A DNA stretch of 64,000 nt from Rhizoctonia solani (GCF_016906535.1 NC_057376.1:496001-560000), one strand, 5' to 3'. Shown: positions 1 through 12,400, counted from the first letter of the stretch. Numbers and translations: made by a program. The notes: a model not told the origin generated them from the sequence alone.

Positions 1-192
1 AGACGTTGCTTCTCCATATCCCGAATGCATAGCTGCTAGGACATAGTGTCCTATAATCTTCAATAAATCCACAAGAGTAAGTATTATGTGGGTTCAAGCT
101 GACCCGCCACTTACCAAAGTGAAGATAGCTAACGGAATGTACCTCCTTGGGGACGAGAGCGCTTGAAGCGCGGGAGAAGAGTACTTGGCCAT
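1..192 (-). CDS. N-terminus of a type II membrane protein, gene runs off left edge
   Basis: A TATA-like element (about 245-252, minus strand) precedes an ATG at 192. Exon 1 (192-115, 26 codons) ends at a clean GTAAGT donor at 114. An acceptor AG at 59-58 restores the frame, and exon 2 stays open to base 1. The 45 visible residues begin MAKYSSPAL and contain one hydrophobic stretch (about residues 19-33, IPLAIFTLIIGHYVL) after a basic SPRRY motif. That is the layout of a type II signal anchor as seen in fungal Golgi glycosyltransferases. The catalytic part lies outside the window, so the function is unknown. The longer open frame in the same region that starts at 416 on the minus strand is a different frame and is not supported. 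Confidence 0.5.
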
Positions 193-1182
193 AGCAAGCA
201 GAGCTGGCACAAAATCAAGATTATGGACAATGACAGGAGATTGGTGTATTTATAATGACAGCAAAGGCTGCGGTTGTTCGATAAAGCTACTAACCACGAT
301 ACTGGTTCGAAAGATCCGCAGTAAGGGAATTCATCACAGCCCTTCCCGTCGGTATATAGATGATACGGGGAGTTGGGTACTTGAGGAGATACCAACGTAT
401 GCTGCGGAGAACTCATATATCATATCATATCGCAGTCCCCATACCCGCATTATTCTGGCGACAGCCTCCAGATGGGCAATTAGTAGGTAGAAGCCCGACC
501 CTGCCAGTCTGTCCAATAGTTTTTGACAATAGGCTTCGCGTTGTCGAGAAGTGTTGTTCACGGAAACGCGTGCACCGGGGCCACAGTAGTGATGAGTTAT
601 TTCATGTAATGAAATTCTTTGATATGACCATTAGAAATACCATCATTTCGACGCAAAACGGGGTTGACCTGGCTGGCACCTATGATACAACAAGGAAGAA
701 AAGTACTCTACATCTTCTCGAGGTCCAGCAAGGATTACCGGGGCTCTGTTATGGAGATCTTCCTTGAGCACGCCATGGAGAAACATGGTTATGAGCTGGC
801 AAACTATCGCGCCCAAACTGATGTTTCGGAAGAATTAGAAGCATGCTGGACATTATGATAGTGCGAAGAAGGGCTCACTATCACGATAGTACAAGAATAT
901 ATGCGCTACATACCGTAAAGTTTAATTGATTGTGGGTATCATGGTCGAGTTTGATCATGCTGGTAACTTTACGCACCCTATGTATAGCTTATAATGTTTG
1001 GCTGATTTCGCAGATATCCACCGATATATACAGGACAACTCGGAATTGTGCCTATCGCATTGCGCCTACGGCAAGCATTGACAGGGGGCGTGGATGTATA
1101 AACGGAGCCAAGATACCTTCTGGTCGATCATGAAGTAATGTGTTCCGAGAATAGATAGTAATATTGAGTGCAAGGTATCACG
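193..1182. other. Intergenic, no supported gene
   Basis: Several overlapping open frames of 60-135 codons occur here (for example 360-767 and 664-858, plus strand). None begins with a convincing signal, joins to another exon or resembles a family I know. The minus-strand promoter of the left-edge gene lies at about 245-252. Confidence 0.4.
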
Positions 1183-1386
1183 GTGAACCCCAAAAGTACG
1201 GAAAATCCGCATGACCTCCAGATTTTGCCAGACATCCGCACCTAAAATCGCAGAATCCGCACCTCGACGATACACAGGGGTGAGTTGAGGATGCGGATTC
1301 ATGGAAAAACTGGTCGGATTTTGCCAACACTCCGCATATAACACGCGATTTTTCACGTTCAGAAAATCCGCACTTTTGGGGTCCAC
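1183..1386. mobile_element. MITE-like element with ~20 bp terminal inverted repeats
   Basis: The left end (1183-1202) reads GTGAACCCCAAAAGTACGGA. The right end (1367-1386), reverse complemented, reads GTGGACCCCAAAAGTGCGGA, so 18 of 20 positions match. The similarity extends weakly outward (TCAC/ACAC), and TA dinucleotides flank both ends within a few bases, which would fit a Tc1/mariner-type target site; the exact ends are uncertain. Inside are two imperfect direct copies of a module starting ATTTTGCCA (about 1213 and 1317) and several TCCGCA/TGCGGA motifs. There is no transposase open frame, so the element is non-autonomous. Confidence 0.6.
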
Positions 1387-2540
1387 TGTGTAATTTGGTC
1401 CGGTGACTAAGATCCAGCAGAAAAATAACGAAGATGGCGAAAATCTCACATGGGAGACTCGAGAGAGGTGGACCCCAGGATGAAGCAAATATTACGATTA
1501 TTCACTATCACCAAGGACAAACGCTAACTTCGATCAACCAAGGAATATGCGTTTGTCAGCTACCACTCGCCGCGACACTAGTGTGCGTCGTGGTCTATTT
1601 ATCATACTTCTGCGGTAATTTAAGGAATCTCTTAAGAAACTATGTCGGGGTCCTATAGTCTGTTCCGCATGTATTTGGAAATAGCAAGCTAGTGGTAACT
1701 GTACATACATCGTTTATTGATTACGTGTTCGATTCATTGCGCTCAAATCAAGGCTATTGCAAGCCGCTGGTTTAGAGATAAACGTCCTTTGATATCCGTA
1801 TAGTAACACTCTTCTCTCCCCCCCCCTCCGATCATATGTAATATCAGTCCAGCTCTCACCTGACGATGCTCGTGTAACCCCCTACTATTCGAGTTGTGTT
1901 ACCCACTCCCGAAGCACGTAGAACGGAGAAAACGTACCCAAACCTTCGAACTTAAAAGACTTTGTCTTTTTTTACTCATCTGGGGTCCCACTTGCCGATG
2001 TTCATGCCATTTTAGTATCAGAAAACGCCTTCAATACCGTCTCTCAATTTGATACTAGCACCCCCTTTGCATAAGGATAAATACGAGTACATTGAGCTCC
2101 AGAACAACTAAATCTCATAATTAAAGCTCTTTGGCACTTCCTACGATGATTTGCGATTAATTTTACATCTATGAGCGCGTGTACTGGGACGGCTCGGCCC
2201 CAGAGTACATCACGATACAAATTAGGAATAGCAAGGAAAATGCTCTACTCGAATTTGCGTCAGCTTTGACTCAATTAAATTATCGATTCAGAGTGATAAA
2301 ACCTCCGTAATGTCCTATGTGGTGCCACCTGCTACCAAATCGCATACTTCGTGGCCCCGCGGGAACAATCCAGCACAAACAACCGTAATTTAATTAACCT
2401 CCCATTTCATTTCATACCCCAATTGCCTCGTTTAACAAAATTAACACAGCCACCGCTCTATCGGCTTTACGCGGTTGAAGTACCGTCGACCATCCCTCTC
2501 CAGCTCATTACTTCAGTCTCACCCCCTTTTACGCGTCAAA
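1387..2540. other. Intergenic, presumed upstream region of the carrier gene
   Basis: AT-rich sequence with a C-run at about 1820-1828 and a T/A-rich stretch near 1965-1975. No coding frame with splice support was seen. The last 200 bp are pyrimidine-rich, as is usual ahead of fungal start codons. Confidence 0.4.
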
Positions 2541-3837
2541 ATGAACAAGACAGCCAAGGACTTGACTGCTGGGACCGTTGGTGGGATTGGTCAGGTATGT
2601 GTGCAACAAATTTTCGACTGATGACTGGATTCGAATGACTCATTTTTTGGGAGTTCAGGTATTGGTGGGCCAGCCGTTTGATGTTAGTTTTTGTTATTCT
2701 CGACTATGCTAGTGTTAATTTCGGGTCTTTTTGGGATGGTAGATTGTTAAAGTGGTGAGTCATAAATCGTCTCGAGATAAATGAATATGAATTTAATTGG
2801 ATGGCAGCGAATGCAAACTGCTCCTCCTGGAACGTACAAAGGGATGGTAGATTGTGCAACTGGTATCCTTAAAAACGAAGGGCCTCTCTCGTTTTACAAA
2901 GTCAGTCGTCACCTATTTTAGTATATTCACCATATGTACGTGTCATGACTTGACCAGGGCACTTTAACGCCGCTCCTCGGAATCGGACTATGCGTTTCGA
3001 TCCAATTCGCGGCTCTCGAGGGTGTCAAGAGGGCGTTTGCGGATATGAATAGGAAGAACGGGATAGGTGGGCCGGATGGAATGTTGCTGAGCGGTGGACA
3101 GCTGCTTTTTGCGGGTGCAACGGCTGGATTGGCCAACAGCGTTGTTTCAGGGCCCGTCGAACACATTCGTATCAGTAAGACCGTGAAATCCCCATGATAT
3201 GGTATTGATCAGTCACACTAGGGCTTCAAACACAACCGCATCATGCCAAATTGTACAACGGTCCCTGGGACGCAGCCAAGAAGATCTATCGATCAAACGG
3301 CATCGCAGGGATCTTCAAAGGCCAGAACCCAACGCTATTGCGCGAAGCAACGGGATATGGCGCGTATTTTTGGGCATACGAAAAACTCGTTCAGCGGGAG
3401 ATGCGCGTGCACAACTGCCGACGCGAAGATATTGCACCGACCAAGGCGATCTTGTTTGGGGCTGCAGCGGGTTATGCGGTGAGTCCTTTTTCCCACATCT
3501 CAGGCTGGTCGCTAGATTGTTTTGTCTAACTCGAGGGAAATATATAGCTCTGGGCCGTTATCTTCCCAATCGACATGATCAAGTCACGAATTCAGACCGA
3601 CGGGTTCAGTTTTGCGACGGGTCAAAAGTACAAGTCTGGGACCGATGCGGTCAGGCAGATATGGAAAGCCGAGGGTGTGCCGCGTTCACCCGCGGGTTGA
3701 TCCCCATATTGATTCGGTGGGTTGTGTGGTCGCGGCCGTCTTCCCTGGTTCCTAACCGCATTGACAGCTCACCGTTTGCCAACGGTGCAACATTCCTCGG
3801 GTTTGAAATGGCAAGCCGGTTCTTGAGCAAGTATTAG
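2541..3837 (+). CDS. Mitochondrial carrier protein, YMC-type (SLC25 family), one apparent frameshift
   Basis: Eight exons: 2541-2594, 2659-2682, 2743-2754, 2808-2900, 2958-3174, 3222-3478, 3548-3716, 3768-3837. The spliced protein (about 300 aa) has the three SLC25 repeats, each with the P-x-[DE]-x-x-[KR] signature: QPFDIVKVRMQ, GPVEHIRIRLQ and FPIDMIKSRIQ. The GPVEHIRIRLQTQ form in repeat 2 resembles yeast Ymc1/Ymc2, inner-membrane carriers linked to amino-acid transport; the substrate is not certain. Exons 2 and 3 are only 24 and 12 nt. In exon 7 the frame breaks at about 3680-3683. Upstream it reads KAEGVP; one base back it reads AFTRGLIPILIR, which is the expected continuation and joins correctly to exon 8. 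A single missing base explains this. Confidence 0.85.
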
Positions 3838-4200
3838 GTAGAATAGAATGTATATTCCAGAGGGACTAGAGGCATATATTATTGCGCAGTGGTAGAATGG
3901 ATTGTTTGACCTGTTTGTGCCTGTGTGGCGGGTGACTTGGTAGGGCGGTGTTGCTCGGTGCTTGTTGTGTACGAGCCGCTTGTGTATGTTTTCTGGTCCA
4001 AGCAGAGACACGCACGGAGCAAGAGATGAATAACACAATATATCCAATCGACCATCGTCGTCGAGCTCGTCGCCGCATCCAGCGTTTTCGACGGTAGGAA
4101 TGGCAGGATTGGGTGGCCCGTGCGCTGGGCCGTTGCCTTATAAGCAGAGAAGAAGCCCGCGATCATTCCTTTTGTATCCCACTACAATACTCGACTCACG

Positions 4201-5446
4201 ATGGAGCATACACACCACCAGCCCGACATGGGATCTGAGCCGATGGAACAAGGCAGATAAATGCAGATCTGCAAGCTACGAAGGACTCGATGGCGAGCTC
4301 GCACCGGGACAATACTACCACGAACCGTCAGGAGACGCACACTCGCTCGACGACCTCAAGGACGGTCCGAACCCAAATTCGAAGCCATTCTATCCCTACT
4401 CTACACTTATTCGGTGAGTTTATTTTGAAAATACTATTAATGTTGCTGACGCGGGGCCGTAGCTATGCTATCAAAGGTTCTCCGAACCAACGACTTCTTC
4501 TCGAAGATATTTATTTCGCACTTGCCAGTCGATTCCCATACTTTAGGAACGCGCCGCCAGGATGGAAGGCATGCAAATCATCATGCGAGTTTACAGCGTA
4601 CTTATTGGTCTACAGAACTCGATACGACACAACTTGTCGCTCAATCCATGTTTTGAAAAGATTCCGCGTCCGTTGACCGACCGCGGCAAAGGCCACTACT
4701 GGACTGTCAACGACAGCATCGACCCACGCACGGGTGTCCACCGGGTGCGGAAAAAGAAGTCCAAGGGTACCAAGAGCACTGCTGCCACCGCTGCCGCTCC
4801 TTACCCCGCTCCAACCTACGACGCCACCGCTCCTCCGCCCGATGTTCCAACTGCTGGTCCAAGCACTCAAGCTACATATCCTTACGCGCTCGGATACCCG
4901 GAAATTGCCCAGTACGTCTATTTATTCATCTCTCACGCGACATGATTGATCAACATTGTTGATTCCCATAGATATGACCAGAGTGGTTACCCGATCATGC
5001 CTCCGATCTCTGGCGGTCCTCAACAACAGATGCAGATGCACGACATGCAACATGCTGCGGAGCAACAGCATCAACAACAGCAGCAACAACCTATGCCTGA
5101 GCTCCCGGCCGTCAATGACCAAGGAATGCCAATCTGGAAGAACATCTGGCATAACGAACTCAGCAAGCTGTGGCTTATTACGATGCATCAAGATCGGGCA
5201 TATGCAACAGCTCAGGCTCAAATACAAGCTCAGGCGAACGGGGAAGCTGCAGAGGGAGCCGAACATGTGGATGAGAGCGTGCTCCAGGCCCACGAGAGCT
5301 GGTACCAGCTCATGGCTGAGAATCTAAAGCGTGCATTTGCGGAACCACCCAACGCACAAGACGTGCAAGACAACCAAGACGACGGGGATGATGAGGACGG
5401 CCAGAATCAGACCAATGGAATGGAAGACCACGGGCAATACGTTTAA
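4201..5446 (+). CDS. Forkhead (winged-helix) transcription factor
   Basis: Exons 4201-4413, 4463-4568, 4616-4911, 4972-5446. The forkhead domain starts near [17 protein letters not shown] and includes the recognition helix [13 protein letters not shown] and the wing motif GKGHYWTV. This is a nuclear DNA-binding protein; forkhead proteins of this size in fungi regulate cell-cycle or developmental genes. The intron at 4569-4615 begins with GC (AAG|GCATGC) instead of GT, and it is required to fuse GWK to NSIRHN. After the domain come a basic RKKKSK patch, an Ala/Pro/Tyr-rich linker, a Gln run (about 5063-5090) and an acidic Asp/Glu-rich tail. A TATA-like CTTATAAG sits near 4137. The first 17 codons from ATG 4201 are in a different frame from the rest of exon 1, with no GT between them. 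Two missing bases between about 4249 and 4278 would fix it; an upstream start at 4100 is the alternative. Confidence 0.85.
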
Positions 5447-6639
5447 ATCTACGATTCTAATACCATCCTTCCTTCCCCCTGTTTGTGTCTCTCGTTTGTG
5501 TCTTTTTTGTTCGGTTTGCTTGATTGAGCGTCGCGTCTGTGCTGGGACTCTTTTAGGCTTCGTGGTGTATCGTTGTAGAGCTGTGAGTGGTTGGTCTATG
5601 TACTTGTTTCAGCACCACAGATGTTTGTACTTTTTTTTATCCTTAGTTTGGTGGGAATGCAAGTCGAGAGCTCATTTCCTATTTCTGTGCCTCTTAATCT
5701 CGAACACAACAAAGGTGTGATCGACGACGTGCGTGATGTCATGGTGGGCGAGCCCTTTCAACTCTACATCCTAAAGCTCAAAGGTGGGGGATCGAGGGCG
5801 AGAACCAACGAGTGTGAGCGCTGAATGTCAAAATCAGATGTAGGACTCTAGGCACGGTCAAGGAGATACATACCAAGTTCTGATCCTCAGGTATATTGGT
5901 CCAGGTCCTGACCTAGAACTACTTCCAATTCCACTGATATAACGTATCGCCAAGGTACCATAATTAATCCTACAAAGCGAGGGCCATCTGGAGAGGGTGG
6001 GGGAGGATATTCATCTGTATTTGAGAGCACGATATTTTTCTCGCGATCTATGCATGCCAATGTCCCTGGTACCATGGGTCAATACGCCAGTTGGAAAACT
6101 CGACACGGACACACCAATGAAGCTTCTCCCGTCCTGAATTGAGACCCGCAGCGTCTTGGCCAAGAGCGAATTTAATTCCTGCACTTTGTCGGACACATGC
6201 TTTGTTGCGTCCATCGCAGAGCACAGGAGGGTGCCCCACGATCAAAGGAGCTGTGATTGTCCGATGAATGGCTTACGTCAGACCCTTAGAATGGGTGGAT
6301 CTCTAACAAAAGATAGAGGCGTTGGCATGACCACATCCCTTCCGCTCACTTTCGCAAGTCGAGTGTCGTACTATCTATCGTTGACTCTGTTGTCACACTC
6401 GCTTCCCACACTCCCTAAAGGCAAGTGTTCCCGAGAATTCCGATGATATCCTCATCCCTCCTCCCCTTCCTCCTCCGTGCTCACTTCCCTATCCTTTTGG
6501 CGCTGAGCAGGTCTCGTTTGGAATCGACTTTCTCTGTGCTCGCCTGGTTGCTGAGCAGGACACCGGTTGTCATTTTTATTTTCAACCCGATTTTAAACGC
6601 ATTTCCTACTGTATCGATTCTTTGCCACGACTCGCCCCC
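5447..6639. other. Intergenic between forkhead and membrane-protein genes
   Basis: Contains the T-rich 3' region of the forkhead gene and then mixed sequence. Short open frames on both strands (for example 6156-6446 plus, 6048-6245 minus) show no splice logic or recognisable motif. The 200 bp before 6640 are C/T-rich and are probably the 5' leader of the next gene. Confidence 0.4.
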
Positions 6640-7664
6640 ATGTCTATCCGAATGTATATGCCTGCTGATCACCGTGCTCAACGTGCTGCCGATGGCTCGA
6701 TCACCCTAGTACGTACAACCAGGCGCATATACATTATATGTAAATGACGATTTCTAGATTGTTGGCAAGACTCATGAAATGCCTCCGCTGCCGTATGAAC
6801 TGTCGGGACTGGTATGTGGAGCCAAAAAGAGGCTTCGAATTCGATGTCAAGAGGCGCTAATCTATTTCCTTCATGAAAAAGGTTGCACACGACGTCTGGG
6901 ACCACCGCACACAAACGATCAAGATGATATGCGCCCGCTTCTCCAGGCCGCTGTTTGAGCGAATCTGGTTCATTACCGCAATGATGTAAGTCGGCATGCC
7001 TCGCATTCACTGCGCAGCCAACGTTTAACGCTCGTTGTTGTATGTAGCGCCACCCTTGCCTTGCCCCTTCCGCTTTACCGGCTCGTCTTTGACGCAACCT
7101 TTGATCAAAATCGTGCCAATCAAACGTTTTACGCTGCGCGTGCTGCTGGGTTCGGAGTATTTATGGGAGTGATCATCTTCTTTTGGGCTCCTTTAGCCTT
7201 TTGGAAGTGGCTTGTACGTATGAGAAGGTCATAACCAACAGTCTGCTGACGTCCTCAAATAGGGGGTTGCTCGTATGCGTGCGCAACTTCGTCAATGGGA
7301 CGCACAAGACCGGTCCAACGCCAACGGAAGGTTTGTGCCAGAATGGAAGGTCGAGATGCCAGGAATCTTCTCTATCAATGGGGTGCGTACATTTTTATAT
7401 TGGTTGCCATGTGTAATATAAGTCTAATCTCAACGTCACTAGCGAGTCACCATCAGCACCCCGCCGAACGTTGCACCATCGAGTTTCCATTCTGGAGCCT
7501 ATCTCCCCCCGTACATCAATGCACCCGCGTATGGGCCTCCTTACCCTAACCAGGGACCGATGCCTGGAACAGTGGCATACAATGGCGGGGCACCTGTCTA
7601 TGGGTATTCTGGACCTGATCGTGACGAAAAGTCCGGGTTTCAGGACGTGAATTTGAAAGCTTGA
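6640..7664 (+). CDS. Small two-helix membrane protein, function unknown
   Basis: Six exons (6640-6708, 6758-6811, 6882-6985, 7048-7213, 7263-7382, 7443-7664) join in frame into a protein of 244 aa. Residues about 65-90 (ERIWFITAMIATLALPLPLYRLVF) and about 110-135 (GFGVFMGVIIFFWAPLAFWKWL) are two membrane helices separated by a short polar loop. A basic segment follows (RMRAQLRQWDAQDRS), and the C-terminal 70 residues are rich in Pro, Tyr and Gly. I do not recognise a family. It resembles the many lineage-specific integral membrane proteins of Agaricomycetes. Correct phases at all five introns make the gene real even though the role is unknown. Confidence 0.75.
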
Positions 7665-8195
7665 AGGAAACGAGGTGATTGTGACTGTACAGTAGTTTAC
7701 TTTTATTCCTGTTTCTTTTTCGTGCATGCATAAGGTCGTGCGCCACTTTGTGTATCTACCCGCATTTTTTGTTGTTTTCATACAGTCGTTCTCTTGTTTT
7801 CGAAGCCGTAAAGCTCTAATGAACATCACCCAGCCAAGCTGCGGTCAAAAATAGACCAGGGCACCATAGGGTTGTTATTACACTATATTTCAGCCGGTAA
7901 CGCGTGGGTCGAAAACGATCTTTGCTTCCGCCAATCAGAGCGCGTCAGTCCCTGCATCCGGGGACAGCGGGTTAAAAGAAGTCTTGGCTTCTGGTCTTGG
8001 CACGCGATTTCTTAGGACCCTATTTTCAGACGGTTGCAAAGGTACAAAAAAGGCGGTAGGTCTGACCGCAAGACCTCATCCCGATCTCGTCCTCTCTTCT
8101 CAAGTACACCTCTTTTGCCTATACGGCTACCCACATCGCAACAGCGGCTTTCTTCCAACTACTTTTTCCCTAGTCTCTAATCACTCTTTCTCCAA
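7665..8195. other. Intergenic and promoter region
   Basis: Probable 3' region of the preceding gene, then the promoter of the secreted glycoprotein gene. The last 80 bp before the ATG at 8196 are a C/T-rich leader. No gene seen. Confidence 0.4.
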
Positions 8196-9437
8196 ATGGC
8201 TTCTCGTACTCTTGCCGTTGCCCTTGCGGCATGCGCTGCTGGTGCTCTTGCCCAGACTCCGCTCTACCAAAAGCGCTTTGAGTGGAACAACCTCGTAAGT
8301 CCTGATTTTTTTTTTATTTATTTTTTTTTTTCAAAAATATACTCTTAAAACATGCTTACACCTCATTATCTTAGCCTTACAAGGTCGATACCGATACCGG
8401 CGAGCGTGGTACCCAGTACGGTTACAACCTTTGCAACTCGACCACCGAGAACCAGCACTCTCTCTGCCAGACTGCCGTTGTCAACTCGATTGATGGTTAG
8501 TTCACAAAACCCTTGTTTTAGTTAGCAAACTAAAAATGTTTTTAGATTTCTGCTTGTGGGGACCTCCTGAGCCCAACAGCGTTGTTGGAAACACTGAGGG
8601 AGAGGCTGTTGCTTATTGCACGAAGCCCGGCCGCGGTACTCGACTTATTCCACAGGGTGCTTTGACGGGTGTTCAGTTCATGAAGACTCCCGACTACGTT
8701 CAAGTTGTTGGGTTCATCGAGCAACAACACATCAACATGCAGGAAGATGACTACGGAGGAGAGATGGACCCTCACGGTGCTGACCAGCGTGGCAACCCTC
8801 TCGGTGGCCTCGTCTTTTCGAATGCCTTTGGAACCGACAAGAGCCAGTACACTCAAGTTGTCGAGTGGCACAACTTTATGGGTGGAAAGGTCTTCTGTAT
8901 GAAGGCTTGTGACCCCGCAGGCCCTAATGCTGCTCACTACTGCGAGCACATCTTCGACCGTATTGGTTGTCAGTATAATGCGCCTGCGGCCTATGCTCGT
9001 GGTGTATTCGAGTCTTGCGAAGGTGAAAGCCAAGACTTCCCAGGTATCTACACCGATGCCAATGGTGCCGTTCAGACCTACACTCAGCCCCCTGAGTCCC
9101 TCGGTGCTATTACCACCGTCCCATACACTCCTCGTATCCCTAAGTCTTCCAACTGCGTTACTGCCACCAGCTCGGTTATCTACACTGGTCTCCCTACCGG
9201 TACTGCTGCTTCTTCTTCTACGCAACCAGTGCTACTGGTGCATCCTCGGGTGCCGCAACTGGCACCAACAAGCCTGCTGCGGGTTCCACCACTCGCTCAG
9301 GCTCGTCTACATCTTCCTCCACGGCCGCCCCCTCTGCCAATTCGGCCGCTTCTACTCGCGTCTTCGACTTTGCGGGTGTAGCAGTTGCAGGTGCCATGAC
9401 TTTCGCTGGTGCTTTGATGGGCGTTGCTCTTCTTTAG
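8196..9437 (+). CDS. Secreted GPI-anchored glycoprotein, macrophage-activating-glycoprotein-like
   Basis: Exons 8196-8294, 8375-8495 and 8546-9437. The protein begins with a signal peptide (MASRTLAVALAACAAGALAQ) and continues with a Cys-containing domain (CNSTTENQHSLCQ, DFCLWGPPEPN, GRGTRLIPQG, KACDPAGPNAAHYCEHIFDRIGC). I recognise this as the basidiomycete family annotated as macrophage-activating glycoprotein; it is presumably a cell-wall or surface protein. In the first frame it would end at 9381 with an implausible Leu/Pro-rich tail. One base back, from about 9231, the sequence becomes a Ser/Thr/Ala-rich stalk and ends in a hydrophobic GPI-type signal (FAGVAVAGAMTFAGALMGVA) with a stop at 9435-9437. 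I therefore take one base as missing at about 9226-9231 and the true end as 9437. Confidence 0.8.
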
Positions 9438-12400
9438 ATTACGAGTGCTGTTTTGGAGGATTTTTGATTACGGACTACATTAGTTTTTGTTACGGACTAG
9501 TTATATACGACATTTCTTTTTTACTCAACTTCTGTGTGACTCCTGCGTGATGAGATCCGATTCCTCCCCTCCTCTCGTAAAGGAGGTGAACTTGTGCCTT
9601 GGTGTCATGTGCTTTCCCTACAGTGAGTTGTCCACGCTGACGTGTACCTGAAGTACCCGGCGTCCGAGATGCATATATGCTACTTTGTTCTAATTTGCCA
9701 AGCGTCTGATCGTGCAAATTATGGATAAAGTCCTGCGAAATTTTGTCGTCATGGACTCGCGCTCGGGTACGTTCGCTTGCAATAAAGATTTCTTCGCCAC
9801 ACATGTCAACCTGAATTCAGGACCGAGAACACCAGTCGCTACCGCTCAACTCATTATCTATGATGGTGAAGTGTTGGGCACTTCATTTCGATATGCTTTG
9901 CTTTTTTTAGGTCCCTTCTACCGTTCCCTTTTCTGAAAGCGTTGGTACGGAACCAATCACCCGAGCTCTGCCATCACGAACCCCCAGTGGCTCTCCTGGC
10001 GCACTCCACGCCTTCCGGACATGGTCTCTACCTCGCGGCTCAGATGTGTATTTTCCCGAGTTTAATGCTATTTATACTCGTTTACTTTGTTCCTTGCAAG
10101 CTTTACGGAGGCTTGGTCACTCATGTCATTTGAACTTTGAACGGACGCGCGCTATCGATGGAACTAGGCATTTGAGTAGTTTGCATTGCGATTCCTAATT
10201 GGTCAAAGCTTAACGAGCTCACTGTACCCATCTCTCATTCTATTGTCCATATCAAAACTATATTCGATTTGTAGAAATTGCAAACATGATTATTGATACG
10301 TACTAATGCTTAGTCTGGTGTTGTCTACACGATCCAAAGGCCGGCTTTTTAACCCCGATCAAGTGATGCAATCTCTTTTGATCACCATACTTTAATTTCT
10401 TCTCCTCGACCCTCCGGGGTTGCGCACATGATACCAAGGACATACATCATAATCCCATGCACCTTCCCTCGAATCCGTGGATTGTCAACGCAAAGGCTAA
10501 GGAATAGCCTGCCCCGACAAGACCGCTACTACAATACCAGCCTAACTAGCCCATACTGATTGCTATGGCCTGGGACATGTGTAATATAAAACCAAAACAA
10601 CTCGTCAGATCATCTTTTCATTGATGTATCTGGCCAACCCTTGACCGGATACACCTATAAATAAAATGGGATGATACGCGTATTGGTTTCGCAGATTCAA
10701 ATTCTAGCTTTCAAATACTTAAAGTACGGTTCGACTTGTATGTCCCGGAACGGATAGCTCTGAACGGTATATTAATTAAAGATCTCTGTAGCTTTGACTC
10801 AAAATTAAACCGACCCTTTCTAATTACGTATATGATCACTAAAGGCTTCGCTCATACTAATTTAGGCCTGATATATGCGGGTGTATTGAGTTAATCAGGA
10901 CTATATTAGGTTGATCGCATAACTCACTATCAAACCGTCGGATGTATGGTGATCTACCAGAGCATCTAAGTTCATTCCTTTAAGCCTATATATGGCTCGA
11001 ACGAGTAGATTTGAGCCAGACTCTGGGGGAGTAGGTTTGCCTATGAATTTGTGGCGTCCAATCAATCCTCGTGCTGATCTGCGTTAAGGGCAGGAGAGAA
11101 TTAGTATGACGAGCAAGTTAAGATGAAGATCCAGTTAAACATTGGTCGTTGTAGATTGGTCGATTCGGGTGAGTAGGAGGGGAGGGCTTCCCGCGCGCTA
11201 CGAATAATAAATTACTCTCTTGCGACCTTATCTCATGGCCGTTGGATCGACCCGCCCAGTTGTTTCTCAGCAAGGGTAGATGATCTTAGCTTATTTGAAT
11301 TGCTTCGAGGGACACGTCGGTGGTATCTCACCTTGAGCTTAAGGCCCGGGGATGTATCAAAAAGGGTATGGATGTCTGTTATTATTATCTTGAATATTAG
11401 GTATGATCTCAGTGCAACTCGGCGAAGGTGCTTCCATTCTGGCCGGAACCTTAGCTTGCCGCCCGTAGTTCTGATGATCTCCTAGTTCGAGGCATTTATG
11501 TATGGACTGCGTCATCTTTTATTTCATTAATAAAACAAGGGTTATCGCCACGTTTTGTTGGATCTATTTGCATCAGGAGTTGCCTTTAGGAAAATCCAAG
11601 ATTATACTAGCATAACTTACATGTTAAATCTTATATACGAGTGAAATTGTGCCCGTTGTTAGCCTAAACTCGTCATCTAGGTTATGGTGACTATTTTGTG
11701 TCTCGCGTTGTATCAGGCACGGCGGATGCTGACATCAGGTGAGCCAGAAAGGATACTCTAAAGTATTTTGATTGGGTTTTAGCGAATTTGAAGAGTCGAT
11801 ATGGTAGGTTCAACAGCGTCTTGTAGGAAGCGAGAGTTTAAAACGAATCCAGAGTCATCGCTCTCGGTTGTACATGTGATCAATCGATCAACTCTGGGAG
11901 AGTGATCTATTCCATTCGCGATCGAGGGCTTAACAATCTAAGCCAATTAGGAGATGTGCCGGAAGAAGCATGTTTTGTTTTATTTTATTTTTAGAAAAAA
12001 GCCCTCGGCGGTGCTAATGTGTACTTTGTCATGCCGACTATACGAATGTGACAATATCCTCAAAGTATTGGTGATGGAGTCAACAATTCTATTGAAGCTA
12101 AAATTTATGTAGGGTTTACTGTAAATGCGAGGTACTCTTGTTGAGCAGGGAACTTCTATCCTTCCAATAGATCAACACAATAATACCTCTGGTGCTAATT
12201 TTGAATAGGTCCTCGAGAATTTGTAACTGTTTGACTAGGTGCTTGAAGAGTTTAGATCATCAGAAGGGGGTGATGGTAGACACAGTTCCTCTCATAATCA
12301 CCAGAATCATGGTGGGGAAATGGCGTCTACAAACGAGATATCCCCGTTTCCCGCTAGTAGGATTGAGGCATGAGATTAATCACATCAAATAAAGTTACTC

